Positions 9,502-18,355 of a DNA stretch of 64,000 bases are shown here, piece after piece. The DNA is taken from NCBI RefSeq assembly GCF_004138335.1, contig NZ_RYFW01000001.1, positions 62,001 through 126,000 on the forward strand, given 5' to 3'. Source of the DNA: Peristeroidobacter agariperforans (GTDB lineage Bacteria > Pseudomonadota > Gammaproteobacteria > Steroidobacterales > Steroidobacteraceae). Position 1 is the stretch's first letter. Every line of letters begins with the position of its first letter. A program made the translations under genes and the position numbers. Under the pieces are notes generated by a model. That model made no database searches, was not told the origin of the DNA, and was given only the letters and a program-made list of their open reading frames with translations.

Positions 9502-10062
9502 ATGGCCGTGCCGCATCCGCTCAATGAAGCTGTCATTCAGCAAGCGATGCACGACATGCGCAACGGGCAATTGGGCCGATGGGAAGGAACTGGATTCACC
9601 GCTGACATTCTGGATGCGCTCAAGCATCCCCAGAATGCTGTTGCGCTGGCGCACGCTCGAGTTCCGTGGGTGAGATGCCAGATCAATCGCGACGTCGTGC
9701 TCCGCACACTCAACCGCGTACCCGACATCCAGAAAGAAATCGATGCCATCGATCGCATGCTCCGGCTCGGGGCTAGCACGGAAATGTTGGGTGAGTTCCA
9801 CGGATTGAGCCACCAGGAAGTTGCGCGTCGTCGAGCCATCCTCGCATTGCCCGACCGCAAAGGCAGATGGCCCGTGCTGACGGAGGAGCAAGACACGGAA
9901 CTCTGGCAGGGGTGGAGCCAAGCGCGCCTGGAGCGCGCCATCGATCCGGAGGACGATGCAGCCATGCTGGAGCTGGCCATGGAACTCGCCGAAACTCGGC
10001 AGTTGCCACTGGCGGTCGTTTGGAGCGCCATCCAGGACTGGATCGATCAAGGACTGTTATAG
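9502..10062 (+). CDS. DUF2857 protein (BisC-like candidate)
   Basis: 186-aa protein of the DUF2857 family, which sits directly after parB in this ICE class. It has a SHQEVARRRAILAL segment that looks like a HTH, then a conserved C-terminal block (AIDPEDDAAMLELAMELAE). In ICEclc the DUF2857 member BisC, weakly similar to the flagellar activator FlhC, works with BisD to activate the transfer genes; assigning that role here is inference. A degraded copy of the C-terminal block lies at 11380-11529. Confidence 0.82.
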   Translation: MAVPHPLNEAVIQQAMHDMRNGQLGRWEGTGFTADILDALKHPQNAVALAHARVPWVRCQINRDVVLRTLNRVPDIQKEIDAIDRMLRLGASTEMLGEFHGLSHQEVARRRAILALPDRKGRWPVLTEEQDTELWQGWSQARLERAIDPEDDAAMLELAMELAETRQLPLAVVWSAIQDWIDQGLL

Positions 10063-10133
10063 TCTCCTCCTATTCTCCGCTTCGGGCGCCATTCGATCAC
10101 ACAGCGCCTTGCTTTAACCCACACCTCTGATCC

Positions 10134-10156
10134 GAGTGTTGACACTGTCAACACTC
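10134..10156. promoter_or_regulatory. 23-bp perfect palindrome, putative ParB/BisD or operator site, copy 1
   Basis: Arm GAGTGTTGACA, one central base, then the exact reverse complement. It lies 72 bp after the DUF2857 stop. Two further copies with identical arms lie at 11586 and 11656. Exact repetition restricted to the gaps around parAB suggests a parS-like centromere or the operator of a local regulator. Confidence 0.75.
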
Positions 10157-10402
10157 TATCGCCCCTGCAACGACGCCAACGCCTATCCACTCCCACTGAC
10201 TCAGGCGCAATGGCGCAATCGCGTCCACGACGGCGGCGCTCCACGGCAAGTCAGTGGCCCGTGCAGCGCCGGACGGATCGCCTCGACGGCAACATTTCGT
10301 CTCTGCACAAAGAATAGGTCGCTCGTCTGTTTCTCGTTGATGGGCAGATCGACTCAACAGGCGATGGTATTCAACGCAGGTGTGCTGAGACGGAGGCCAC
10401 CG

Positions 10403-11158
10403 ATGCGACAGAAATACTGGATGGGCATATTCGCCAATCGTCTGGAGTTCGAGCTGGTCCCAGACGACTTGGACGCGTACCTTGATGATCATCGAGACCG
10501 CCGCACCTTTGCACCGAAGGCATACGTGCGTGTTGAGCGCCTGGAGCTCCGAGGCGTTGCCCGGCGAGCTCGATCAATGATTGAACGTCTTGTGGCTGAG
10601 GCCCCCGGCGAGCAATGGAATCCCTGCGCGGACTGGAATCCGGTTGGCGGAAATTACGTAGCATTTGCCTGGAACACGCCTGACAAGTGCAGCCTGCCGG
10701 TGGGCTTTACCACTTTCAGCGTCAACATTTTTGACGGCGATAAGTTGCGAATCGCGCCGACAAAAGACCCTATCTGTGATATTCAGCTTAGTCACGAGTT
10801 TGTGTTCGTCCGGCCTCAGCTGCGAGGCGTCGCCTTCGCGCGTTACCTGAGCCGCGGGATCGTCGAGTGGATCGAGAACTGCCGAGTCTCGCCGCCCCGG
10901 TGCTCCGCTGCTGGTGTCACGGTCCGTTATGACGCTGACATCATTAATGAGGGCGGAATGCGGTGTGCAGGAATTCTTATCGACCACTTTGAGTACCTGC
11001 AGGATTGTCGCCGTGAGCAAGGGTTGTCGCCGCGGCCGCGCTGGCTTGTTTCTAAATTTGTAGACGGCTCCGATTTCGAATACTGGATCCCCGAAGATCC
11101 GAACGCCCCGACCACGCGAGAGGGCGTGTCAGCCACGAAGGGATCCGATGTCTCGTGA
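10403..11158 (+). CDS. Hypothetical ICE protein
   Basis: 251-aa protein of unknown function beginning MRQKYWMGIFANRLEFELVP. I chose ATG 10403 because GGAGG lies seven bases before it; the longer frame back to 10136 overlaps the palindrome and has no protein-like character. No membrane segment or recognisable motif. It sits between two palindrome-containing gaps, in a place where ICE relatives carry variable genes. Confidence 0.6.
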   Translation: MRQKYWMGIFANRLEFELVPDDLDAYLDDHRDRRTFAPKAYVRVERLELRGVARRARSMIERLVAEAPGEQWNPCADWNPVGGNYVAFAWNTPDKCSLPVGFTTFSVNIFDGDKLRIAPTKDPICDIQLSHEFVFVRPQLRGVAFARYLSRGIVEWIENCRVSPPRCSAAGVTVRYDADIINEGGMRCAGILIDHFEYLQDCRREQGLSPRPRWLVSKFVDGSDFEYWIPEDPNAPTTREGVSATKGSDVS

Positions 11159-11379
11159 TTGCGCGGCTCACAAGGCCACGCGTCGGCGATTGTCTCGAAC
11201 TCGCGGCGCGTATGATCGCCGATCGCGTGCGCGTTCAATGCGGGCCTTCGGCGACGTATTTTGGACTTAGCGGTCGCAGAATAGCTCGGGGTCTGAGCCG
11301 ACCCGGCTGAATGATTTCGAGCAGATTGTTCTTTTGTTTCGACTCGTGGCCATCAGCCGTCGGCGGTGGCAACACGACC

Positions 11380-11529
11380 GGCACCATCAACATCGATCCG
11401 GAAGACCACCCAGCTTATGTGGGTCTGGCAATGGAACTCGCAGAATCTCACGGTTTCCGCTCGCTCGCGCGTGTCGGCGCCAATCAGGTTGGTGTCGATC
11501 AACGAATGCAACAACTTGACGCCCTTTGA
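11380..11529 (+). pseudogene. Remnant of a second DUF2857 gene (C-terminal block)
   Basis: The translation INIDPEDHPAYVGLAMELAE aligns with RAIDPEDDAAMLELAMELAE near the C-terminus of the intact DUF2857 protein (9502-10062): IDPED and AMELAE are identical. The rest of the gene is missing. As with the intact copy, a palindrome follows shortly after (57 bp here, 72 bp there), so a gene-plus-palindrome unit was probably duplicated and one copy decayed. Confidence 0.6.
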
Positions 11530-11585
11530 CCGTGGCAACTGTACCGGCCTCCTACCACACCTTCATCGAGGTGAGACGGAAAACT

Positions 11586-11608
11586 GAGTGTTGACACTGT
11601 CAACACTC
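11586..11608. promoter_or_regulatory. 23-bp perfect palindrome, copy 2
   Basis: Identical in all 23 positions to the palindrome at 10134 (arm GAGTGTTGACA, centre C). It lies 57 bp after the DUF2857 remnant. Confidence 0.75.
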
Positions 11609-11653
11609 CGATGCGCCGGGAAAAACAGAAGCCGTGGGTGGCGACCGGATGAA

Positions 11654-11680
11654 TCGAGTGTTGACAGTGTCAACACTCGA
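11654..11680. promoter_or_regulatory. 27-bp perfect palindrome, copy 3
   Basis: Same GAGTGTTGACA arms as copies 1 and 2, centre G instead of C, with two extra paired bases on each side (TC/GA). It is 45 bp from copy 2 and about 125 bp before the next operon. A shorter related string (TGTTGAC, TGACACTC) follows at 11737-11752. Confidence 0.75.
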
Positions 11681-11806
11681 ATCTCACCCGAACGAAAGGG
11701 GTGCGGAAGATCAAGCCGGAGCCACAGACCTCCGAGTTGTTGACTGACACTCCTCTGTATCTAACCTCATCCTCTGCCTCCCATCATTGCCGAGGAGGCG
11801 TCCCCG

Positions 11807-12604
11807 ATGGCTGACGAGTTTCGCCTGAATCTGGGCGCGCTACGCAGCGCCATGCAGCTGACGCTGCACACCCATCATGCTTCGCGCATCTGGCATGGTC
11901 GTGCGAGAACCGAAGATCGTGCAGGCATCATCGGCCTCAATGGTTTCGTCGGCATCATGAACAAGATGAAACACGGCGCCGAGCAGGACGATCCGTACTC
12001 GGACTGGTGGATGCTGAGGATCGAAGCGAAGCTCGAAGATACGAAGGTGCAGCTGCAGACGCTGCGTGAGCAGGTGGATCAGGTTCTGGCGAACGTGCCA
12101 CCTGCCCTATCACTGGGCGAGAACCTCAATGTGCAGCCCGTCAAGCTGCCGCTGTTTGTCGGCTCCCAGCTCGGGTTCCTTGCGGTGTACCTCCTTGCAG
12201 CCTATGACGACATCGTGCGACGCCTCATCCTGGCGCATCACACCGCGCTGATCGACCGTCGCACGATGGATCGGTGGCTGGAGGAAGGCGCACACCTGCT
12301 GCGCAGTACCTTCACGATGGCACAGCAGTATCGATATTCCGGCGCGATCCGCGACGACTTCGCCGCCAACAATGCGGTCGCGCGAGCCGCGCGCGAGAAG
12401 TATGGAGAACTGCCGCAGGACATTCTCGAAGGCACGCGTCGCTCTCGCTTTGCGCCGCCGATCGTCCGCCGATCGGCACTCAGCGGCAATGCTGAGCCAG
12501 CTGCGCCACGATCCGCAGCTGGCTCAGCAGACGCGTTGGCGGATTCGACGGTGGTCGAGTCTGACACGGCCACGGAAACCACGGACGAGGATTCGCCAAC
12601 GTGA
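11807..12604 (+). CDS. PFL_4669-family integrating conjugative element protein
   Basis: 265-aa protein matching TIGR03761 (ICE PFL_4669 family) in sequence style and position, between the parAB block and ssb. Function unknown. The core spans about residues 1-205 (YSDWWMLRIEAKLEDT, FVGSQLGFLAVYLLAAYDDI, RWLEEGAHLLRSTF) and is followed by a Ser/Ala-rich acidic tail. GAGGAGG precedes the ATG. It overlaps the next gene as GTGA and probably heads an operon with DUF3158 and ssb. Confidence 0.85.
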   Translation: MADEFRLNLGALRSAMQLTLHTHHASRIWHGRARTEDRAGIIGLNGFVGIMNKMKHGAEQDDPYSDWWMLRIEAKLEDTKVQLQTLREQVDQVLANVPPALSLGENLNVQPVKLPLFVGSQLGFLAVYLLAAYDDIVRRLILAHHTALIDRRTMDRWLEEGAHLLRSTFTMAQQYRYSGAIRDDFAANNAVARAAREKYGELPQDILEGTRRSRFAPPIVRRSALSGNAEPAAPRSAAGSADALADSTVVESDTATETTDEDSPT

Positions 12605-13149
12605 CCGAGTCCTCACCCGATCACCCCGTGCCGGCGTCGCGTCTCTTCGTTCCGTTGGAACGTGCAGCCTTCACGCGCCTGGAACACGCGGCCTCCTTAA
12701 AGGGCCTTTTAAGACCTTTTAAGGGTAAGGGGGAGATGGAGATCTGGGCCAGCGACTGCGAACTGTTGCGCGATCAGCTCATTTCACTCGCGCAACAACT
12801 GCTGGCGCAAGCGACTGCTTATCCGTTCTCTTTGCTGCCCGTCGTGCTGGCTCAGCAGACCACTGGAGCGGGCACGACGCTGCTGCGTTGGCGCAGCGCA
12901 GACCGAACCGCCATGGGTGTGTCGCTATGGACGCAGCTCATCGAGAGTTCGCGCACGCCCCTGTCGCTGGTGCACGAGCTGTTCGCGCTGGAACAACAGC
13001 GTGTCGTTCTCAACATGCAAATCAGCCTCACGCACGCACTCGCCCGAAACGCGCGCGAGTGCAGCGCGAAGCTCACTCACGCCGAAACCACTTATCGTCG
13101 TCGTGCCGACCGGCACGACGATAGCAGCCCCAAGGAGAGCAGCCCATGA
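12601..13149 (+). CDS. DUF3158 family protein
   Basis: 182-aa conserved ICE protein of unknown biochemical function. It begins with a GTG that overlaps the previous stop (GTGA) and ends overlapping the ssb start, so translation is coupled. Central helices (LLRDQLISLAQQLLAQATAY) and a LLRWRSADRTAMGVSLWTQL segment fit the family. Genes at this position upstream of ssb in ICEclc relatives affect integrase expression (inrR); that link is inference. Confidence 0.8.
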   Translation: MTESSPDHPVPASRLFVPLERAAFTRLEHAASLKGLLRPFKGKGEMEIWASDCELLRDQLISLAQQLLAQATAYPFSLLPVVLAQQTTGAGTTLLRWRSADRTAMGVSLWTQLIESSRTPLSLVHELFALEQQRVVLNMQISLTHALARNARECSAKLTHAETTYRRRADRHDDSSPKESSP

Positions 13150-13541
13150 GCACCCGTTTCTTCGGTGAAGGCAATATCGGTTCCGCGCCCGAGTTTCGAG
13201 AGTTCCCGCCACATGACAACGAGGAGCCGAGCCGACTGCTACGTCTCAGTGTGTATTTTGACAACGCGGTTCCTAAAGACGGCGAGTTCCACGATCGCGG
13301 AGGATTCTGGGCACCGGTTGAGCTGTGGCACAGCGATGCGGAGCACTGGAGCACGCTGTACCAGAAGGGCATGCGCGTGCTTGTAGAGGGACGTATGGTG
13401 CGAGAACCCTGGGAAGATGGTGAAGGAAAGCCGCGCACAACCTTTAAAGTTGAGGCGCGGTGCGTCGGCGTGTTGCCGTACCGGATCGAACGCATCGTCA
13501 TCGCCTCCAAGCCTGCTGCCGAGCCTGAACAGCAACAGTGA
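13146..13541 (+). CDS. ssb: Single-stranded DNA-binding protein (ICE type)
   Basis: 131-aa OB-fold protein. It starts MSTRFFGEGNIGSAPEFREF, followed by alternating strands (LLRLSVYFDN, FWAPVELWHSDAEHW, MRVLVEGRMV), the usual SSB strand order, and a short Gln-rich tail instead of the acidic tip of chromosomal SSB. It probably protects ICE single strands during transfer. AAGGAG lies just before the start, and the start overlaps the DUF3158 stop. Confidence 0.88.
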   Translation: MSTRFFGEGNIGSAPEFREFPPHDNEEPSRLLRLSVYFDNAVPKDGEFHDRGGFWAPVELWHSDAEHWSTLYQKGMRVLVEGRMVREPWEDGEGKPRTTFKVEARCVGVLPYRIERIVIASKPAAEPEQQQ

Positions 13542-13696
13542 TACCTGATGGAACTGGGAACTGGGCGGCCGGCGCAATCTGCGCCGGCCGCGAATGGCTC
13601 ATCTAACCGGATGCGTCGCGCGCCAGTTTCTTCCATCATGCAGCCAGATCGGCCGGTCATGCTCACTGCATTTCCACAGTTCGAGTAGCACCTTCA

Positions 13697-15727
13697 GTGC
13701 GGCTGTTTCTTTGTGAGAAGCCCTCCCAGGGCCGAGATATTGCACGCGTGCTTGGCGCCGCACGACGGGCCAGTGGCCATTACATTGGTCCGAACATCGT
13801 CGTCACCTGGTGCATTGGTCATTTGGTTGCAGCCGCTGCGCCGGAAGCGTACGGCGAGCACTACAAGCGCTGGTCCATCGAGCACTTGCCGATCATCCCA
13901 GATCGATGGCGCCTCGACATCAAGGCCTCCACGGCTCATCAGTTCAGAGTCGTTCGCGATCTACTCGCCTCTGCATCTGATCTCGTGATCGCAACCGACG
14001 CCGACCGCGAGGGCGAGATGATCGCTCGTGAAATCCTGGAGCTATGCGAGTACCGTGGCCCTATTCAACGCCTGTGGCTATCCGCGCTCAACGACGCGTC
14101 GATTCGCAAAGCCCTCGCTGAACTTCGTTCCGGCAACGAGACTTTGCCGCTGTACCACGCCGCGCTTGCCCGTTCGCGCGCGGACTGGCTCGTCGGCATG
14201 AATCTCAGTCGGCTATTCACCGTGCTGGGCCGCAGAGCGGGCTACGATGGCATGCTATCCGTCGGTCGGGTGCAGACGCCGACGCTGAACCTGGTTGTGC
14301 AACGAGACCGCGACATCGCGAACTTCGTTGCCGTCCCATACTGGTCCATTGACGTCACACTGTCATCGAGCGAACAGTCGTTTCCTGCGCAATGGACTGC
14401 GCCGCAGGGCACGACTGACGACGAAGGACGCTGCATCCACAGGCATGTCGCGCAACTCGCCGCAGACCAGCTGCGAGCAGCACGCACTGTCCAAGTCACC
14501 TCGGTCGCCACGGAGCGGATTCGTGAGCCACCGCCTTTGCCATTCGACCTGAGCACACTGCAGGAGACGTGCTCGCGTCGGCTCGGTCTGGACGTTCAAG
14601 AGACGCTGGACATCGCCCAGTCGCTCTACGAAACGCACAAGGCCACGACCTATCCGCGCTCGGATTCAGGCCATCTGCCGTCGAGCATGCTCGCCGAGGC
14701 TCCCACGGTCCTCGCTGCGCTGGTTGCGATGGATCCGAGCATCCAGCCATTGATCGCCATGCTGGATCGAACGCAACTCTCGCGCGCATGGGACGACCGC
14801 AAGGTCACTGCACACCATGGCATTGTTCCAACGCTTGAGCCGGCGAGCCTGTCCGCAATGTCGGACAAAGAGCGCGCGGTATACCAGCTGATTCGAGCTC
14901 ACTATCTCACACAGTTTCTGCCGCCGCACGAGTACGAGCGCACCACAGCGCAGTTCTCGTGCGCGGATGCGACACTCAAGGCCGCGGGGAAACGAATAGT
15001 CAGTAATGGTTGGCGAGTCGCGCTGAACGCACTATCGAATGGCGACGGTGACGAGCGTGTCTCCAACAACGACAGGGGCGAGGTACTTCCGCCACTTGCA
15101 AAAGGCACACACTGCTCGATCGGCAGCATCGAGCTGAAGGCGCTCAAGACTCAGCCGTCCAAACCTTATACGCAGGGCGAACTGGTCAAGGCCATGAAGG
15201 GCGTGGCACGCCTGGTCACCGATCCGCAGCTCAAGCAGAAGCTCAAAGACACGACAGGTATCGGCACGGAGGCCACGCGCGCCGCGATCATCCAGGCGCT
15301 GATCGCGCGCCGGTACCTCATCAAGCAAGGGCGCGCGATCAGCGCATCACAGGCGGCATTCGTTCTGATCGACACCATCCCTCGGGCTATCGCTGACCCT
15401 GGAACGACCGCGATCTGGGAACAAGCGTTGGATCTGATTGCAGCCGGACAGATGCCGCTGAGTGAGTTCGTGAGCAAGCAGTCTGCATGGGTCACCACCC
15501 TAGTCCACGAGCACTCACGCAGTCGACTGGTGATGCAGGCGCTGGATAAGCACACGTGCCCAACCTGCGACGCTCCAATGCGTGAGCGCTCGGGTAAACA
15601 CGGCGCGTTCTGGTCTTGCTCCAATTACCCTCGGTGCACGAGTACGCGGCCGATCGAACGCGCGGATCAGCGGAACACTCGTCCAGTCTGCTCGAAGGCC
15701 AGCCGCAGACCCGGGCGCGCCGGATAG
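13697..15727 (+). CDS. topB: DNA topoisomerase III (type IA)
   Basis: Relaxes or decatenates DNA, probably during ICE replication and transfer. TOPRIM domain at the N-terminus (RLFLCEKPSQGRDIARVLG; acidic DADREGEM motif near residue 98). The active-site tyrosine is in TTYPRSDSGHLP near residue 318. The C-terminus carries one four-cysteine zinc finger (CPTC, then CSNYPRC). Starts with GTG. At 676 aa it is the usual length for ICE and plasmid TopB. Confidence 0.93.
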   Translation: MRLFLCEKPSQGRDIARVLGAARRASGHYIGPNIVVTWCIGHLVAAAAPEAYGEHYKRWSIEHLPIIPDRWRLDIKASTAHQFRVVRDLLASASDLVIATDADREGEMIAREILELCEYRGPIQRLWLSALNDASIRKALAELRSGNETLPLYHAALARSRADWLVGMNLSRLFTVLGRRAGYDGMLSVGRVQTPTLNLVVQRDRDIANFVAVPYWSIDVTLSSSEQSFPAQWTAPQGTTDDEGRCIHRHVAQLAADQLRAARTVQVTSVATERIREPPPLPFDLSTLQETCSRRLGLDVQETLDIAQSLYETHKATTYPRSDSGHLPSSMLAEAPTVLAALVAMDPSIQPLIAMLDRTQLSRAWDDRKVTAHHGIVPTLEPASLSAMSDKERAVYQLIRAHYLTQFLPPHEYERTTAQFSCADATLKAAGKRIVSNGWRVALNALSNGDGDERVSNNDRGEVLPPLAKGTHCSIGSIELKALKTQPSKPYTQGELVKAMKGVARLVTDPQLKQKLKDTTGIGTEATRAAIIQALIARRYLIKQGRAISASQAAFVLIDTIPRAIADPGTTAIWEQALDLIAAGQMPLSEFVSKQSAWVTTLVHEHSRSRLVMQALDKHTCPTCDAPMRERSGKHGAFWSCSNYPRCTSTRPIERADQRNTRPVCSKASRRPGRAG

Positions 15728-16273
15728 CAGTGATGATTTCTTTCTCCAAAGTGGCTCTAGCATGCATCGTGGATTCGTGCTCTTGCGGTTCCGGCGTTTG
15801 AGATACGGCTCGAGCCGAAGCCGATGCGTAGCGTGCCTGCACCTGCGAAGCAAGTCTTGCTTCGCGCGCCGAACACTGCCAACGGCGGCGTCATCCTCCC
15901 TGAGTTCGTCTCATCCGAGCGGGCTTCACGCAATCAATGTGCATTCCGGTGGCCGCGAAGGGTCTCCTGACGCACGAGCGCGGGCGCAGTGTCAGGAGAC
16001 CCTTCGGGTCAGCGGTAATCGACCCCGGTGCCCGCCGGCGAAACAACGGGTTCCTTTTGTGCGCGGATGCGTGCCGTCTCGTTCCGACTCCAGCCACGAC
16101 ACGGGTCGGGTGGATTTGCTGGCGCATCGGCAGGCTCACGCACAGTCGCGCCGAACGATGACCGGCTCACGGGTGGCCATGCTGTCCTCCGCCGAAGGTG
16201 CCTCACCTTCGGCGCCTTCTTCCAATCTTTCTCTCGCACCCACACCCCACAAACACCCTAGAGGACGCATACG
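15728..16273. other. Hairpin-rich intergenic region
   Basis: No gene supported. Three perfect inverted repeats: 15845-15865 (GCGAAGCAA/TTGCTTCGC, 3-base loop), 15956-16006 (16-bp arms starting CGAAGGGTCTCC, 19-base loop) and 16191-16213 (GCCGAAGGTG/CACCTTCGGC, 3-base loop, followed by a pyrimidine-rich tract). The last is about 60 bp before the methyltransferase start and may be an attenuator or terminator. Confidence 0.6.
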
Positions 16274-17821
16274 ATGAATGAACCTGAGTCGTTGATTACA
16301 TACGGCAGCGTTTGCAGCGGGATCGAGGCTGTGACGGTCGCATGGCGACCGCTCGGATTCTCGCCCGCATGGTTCGCAGACATCGACCCATTCGCAAACG
16401 CTTTGCTGGCCCATCACTATCCGCATGTCCCCAATCTCGGCGACATGACGTCCATCGCGCCGCAGATCCTTCGCGGCGACATCTGTGCGCCCGACATCTT
16501 GATCGGTGGCACACCTTGCCAGTCATTCTCGATCGCCGGGTTGCGCAAAGGGTTGCGTGATCCTCGCGGCGCACTCACTTTGCACTACGTGGAGCTTGCC
16601 AATGCCATCGATCAAACGCGCACACAACGTGGCCAACCGGCCACGGTCATCGCCTGGGAGAACGTCCCGGGCATCCTCTCCGATCGCGGCAACGCCTTCG
16701 GCTGTTTTCTTGGCGCGCTCGTTGGGGAGACGCGTGCATTGCAACCTCCAGGGCAGAAATGGACAAACGCTGGTTGTGTGTATGGACCCCAAAGAACAGC
16801 CGCGTGGCGGGTTCTTGACGCTCAACATTTCGGCGTCGCCCAACGACGCAAGCGCGTGTTCGTTGTCGCAAGTGCTCGTGAGGACCTCAATCCCGGCGCG
16901 GTACTATTTGAGTCCGAAAGCGTGCCAGGGCATTCTCCGCCGGGCGCGCAGGCGAGAGAAAACATTGCCAACACTCCTGCACCAGGCGCTGCAGGCGCAG
17001 GCCGGGCAGTTCAAGGCGCGACGCCGAGCTACTACGGACGAACGACACTGAGCGCGTCCTTCGGTGGTGGCAACACGAGTGGCCCCATTGACCTGGCTGC
17101 ATGCCTCACAGGGAACGGGCAGCGCAATGATTTTGAACACGAGACGTTCGTTGCTCAGGCGATCACCGGTGATGTCAGCCACACGCTCACCGCGGCCCAC
17201 GATGCTACCGAGGACGGCAATGGCCGGGGTGTACCGATCATCGCTGTCAAAGGCCAGTTTCCGTATGACAACTTTCCAGCGACACAGTCGGCACCTGTCA
17301 CCCTCGCATTCGCTGAGAACAGCCGCGGCGAACTCGGACTTGAAGGCAGAGACGGACAGCGCGTTGGCACATTGTCAGCCGGTGGCGGTAAGACGGGCCA
17401 GGGTGTTCCGACGATCGCCAGTGTCGCCTTGCGAGGACGCAAGCACGGAAGCGTGCCGGAACTCGGTGGCGATCTCGCCCCAACGCTTCGCGCATCCGGC
17501 GGGGGAAGCGATAAAGCACACGTGCTGTTGCCTCCGCTTGAGGCACACTTTGAATGCATTCCTCCATCGGCAAGCAAAGCGCTTCAAGGTGCATACGCGA
17601 CATGGCGCATTCGCCGGCTCATGCCGTTGGAATGTGAACGCCTCCAAGGCCTGCCCGAGCACTACACGCTGGTGCCCTATCGAGGGCAACCTGCCGCAGA
17701 TGGGCCTCGCTATCGAGCGATTGGTCTGAGTATGGCGGTCCCTTGTGTACGCTGGATTGGTCGGCGCTTGATCGTCACGCTGAGGCATGCGCAGGCGAGC
17801 CCTGCTTGCCAACGCCGCTGA
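16274..17821 (+). CDS. DNA (cytosine-5) methyltransferase
   Basis: Modifies cytosine at C5 using S-adenosylmethionine. Visible motifs: SVCSGIEAVTVAW (motif I), the catalytic GGTPCQSFSIAG (motif IV), AWENVPGIL (motif VI), QRRKRVFVVAS (motif VIII) and GLSMAVPCVRWIGRRL at the C-terminus (motif X). A roughly 220-residue variable insert with repeated GNTSGPIDLA-type and TLTA-type segments lies between motifs VIII and X, as in phage-type C5 enzymes. No partner endonuclease is adjacent, so it is probably a solitary enzyme that shields ICE DNA from host restriction. Confidence 0.92.
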   Translation: MNEPESLITYGSVCSGIEAVTVAWRPLGFSPAWFADIDPFANALLAHHYPHVPNLGDMTSIAPQILRGDICAPDILIGGTPCQSFSIAGLRKGLRDPRGALTLHYVELANAIDQTRTQRGQPATVIAWENVPGILSDRGNAFGCFLGALVGETRALQPPGQKWTNAGCVYGPQRTAAWRVLDAQHFGVAQRRKRVFVVASAREDLNPGAVLFESESVPGHSPPGAQARENIANTPAPGAAGAGRAVQGATPSYYGRTTLSASFGGGNTSGPIDLAACLTGNGQRNDFEHETFVAQAITGDVSHTLTAAHDATEDGNGRGVPIIAVKGQFPYDNFPATQSAPVTLAFAENSRGELGLEGRDGQRVGTLSAGGGKTGQGVPTIASVALRGRKHGSVPELGGDLAPTLRASGGGSDKAHVLLPPLEAHFECIPPSASKALQGAYATWRIRRLMPLECERLQGLPEHYTLVPYRGQPAADGPRYRAIGLSMAVPCVRWIGRRLIVTLRHAQASPACQRR

Positions 17822-17849
17822 TCGTAGGAATTGTTGGGTCCGCTAACAC

Positions 17850-18155
17850 ATGGTCGAGCTTGGACGCCCTACCAAGGCAGTCTCAGCACCACCAGTCCGC
17901 TTCAGTATCAATTTGCGGATGATCGCCGGAATTCATAGCGACGATGCACGATATTACTTCATAAGACCCGACGGACGGCGAGTCCACCCCATGGACCGGG
18001 CCCGCAGCACCGTCTTCCAATCCAGAATTTTCAAACTCGCGATGACCTCGTTCGATCGCGACGACCTTCCCTCTAGAAAAGGTTCGCGTTCTTGCAACCG
18101 ATGCCAACAACACCACCCGACAACTATTGGCGGCGCGATGAGCGCGATTTTCTGA
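17850..18155 (+). CDS. Small ORF of doubtful coding status
   Basis: 101-aa frame with no ribosome-binding site and no family I recognise. Its middle (IHSDDARYYFIRPDGRRVHPMD) reads like protein, but the tail does not. It may be a short real gene or chance. It fills the gap between the methyltransferase and the structured element at 18220. Confidence 0.25.
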   Translation: MVELGRPTKAVSAPPVRFSINLRMIAGIHSDDARYYFIRPDGRRVHPMDRARSTVFQSRIFKLAMTSFDRDDLPSRKGSRSCNRCQQHHPTTIGGAMSAIF

Positions 18156-18219
18156 ATGACGTGGTCTTTCGTTCCCTGCATTCTCTCTCACGCACCGCTG
18201 ACGACAGTCGGCACTGCAG

Positions 18220-18322
18220 GCAGCTATCGGTCTCTGCGGCTGCCCTGCGATTTTCGCAGCGACCGAAGCCAGTCCGCACGGCATCGTTCTACGCGGACGA
18301 TCGTCACCTGACGATGATGCCA
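18220..18322 (+). ncRNA. Structured leader element, copy A (three hairpins)
   Basis: Outer stem 1 CGGTC (18228-18232)/GACCG (18261-18265) encloses CTGCGA/TCGCAG (18245-18250, 18254-18259). Stem 2 is GTCCGC (18272-18277)/GCGGAC (18293-18298) with GCATC in its loop. Stem 3 is CGTCA/TGACG (18302-18313), followed by GATGCC. It lies 34 nt upstream of the gene at 18356. It aligns with the element at 40190 over about 80 bp; differences in the inner and third stems are compensated. Probable cis-acting RNA leader. Possible match to the published radC RNA motif, untested. Confidence 0.7.
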
Positions 18323-18355
18323 GATGTCACTGATCATTCCTGGGAGAACCTGTCC

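Noticed and set aside
8989-10050. 353-codon minus-strand frame opposite parB and the DUF2857 gene
   Set aside because: Shadow of two well-supported plus-strand genes; high GC keeps antisense frames open.
11250-11270. CGTATTTTGGAC shared with about 51679
   Set aside because: A single 12-base match without context; may be chance.
15800-15840. Similarity of GCCGATGCGTAGCGTGC to GCCGATACGTGCCGTGC at about 41308
   Set aside because: Only about 13 of 17 bases match and no shared pairing could be drawn; not enough to call a repeat.
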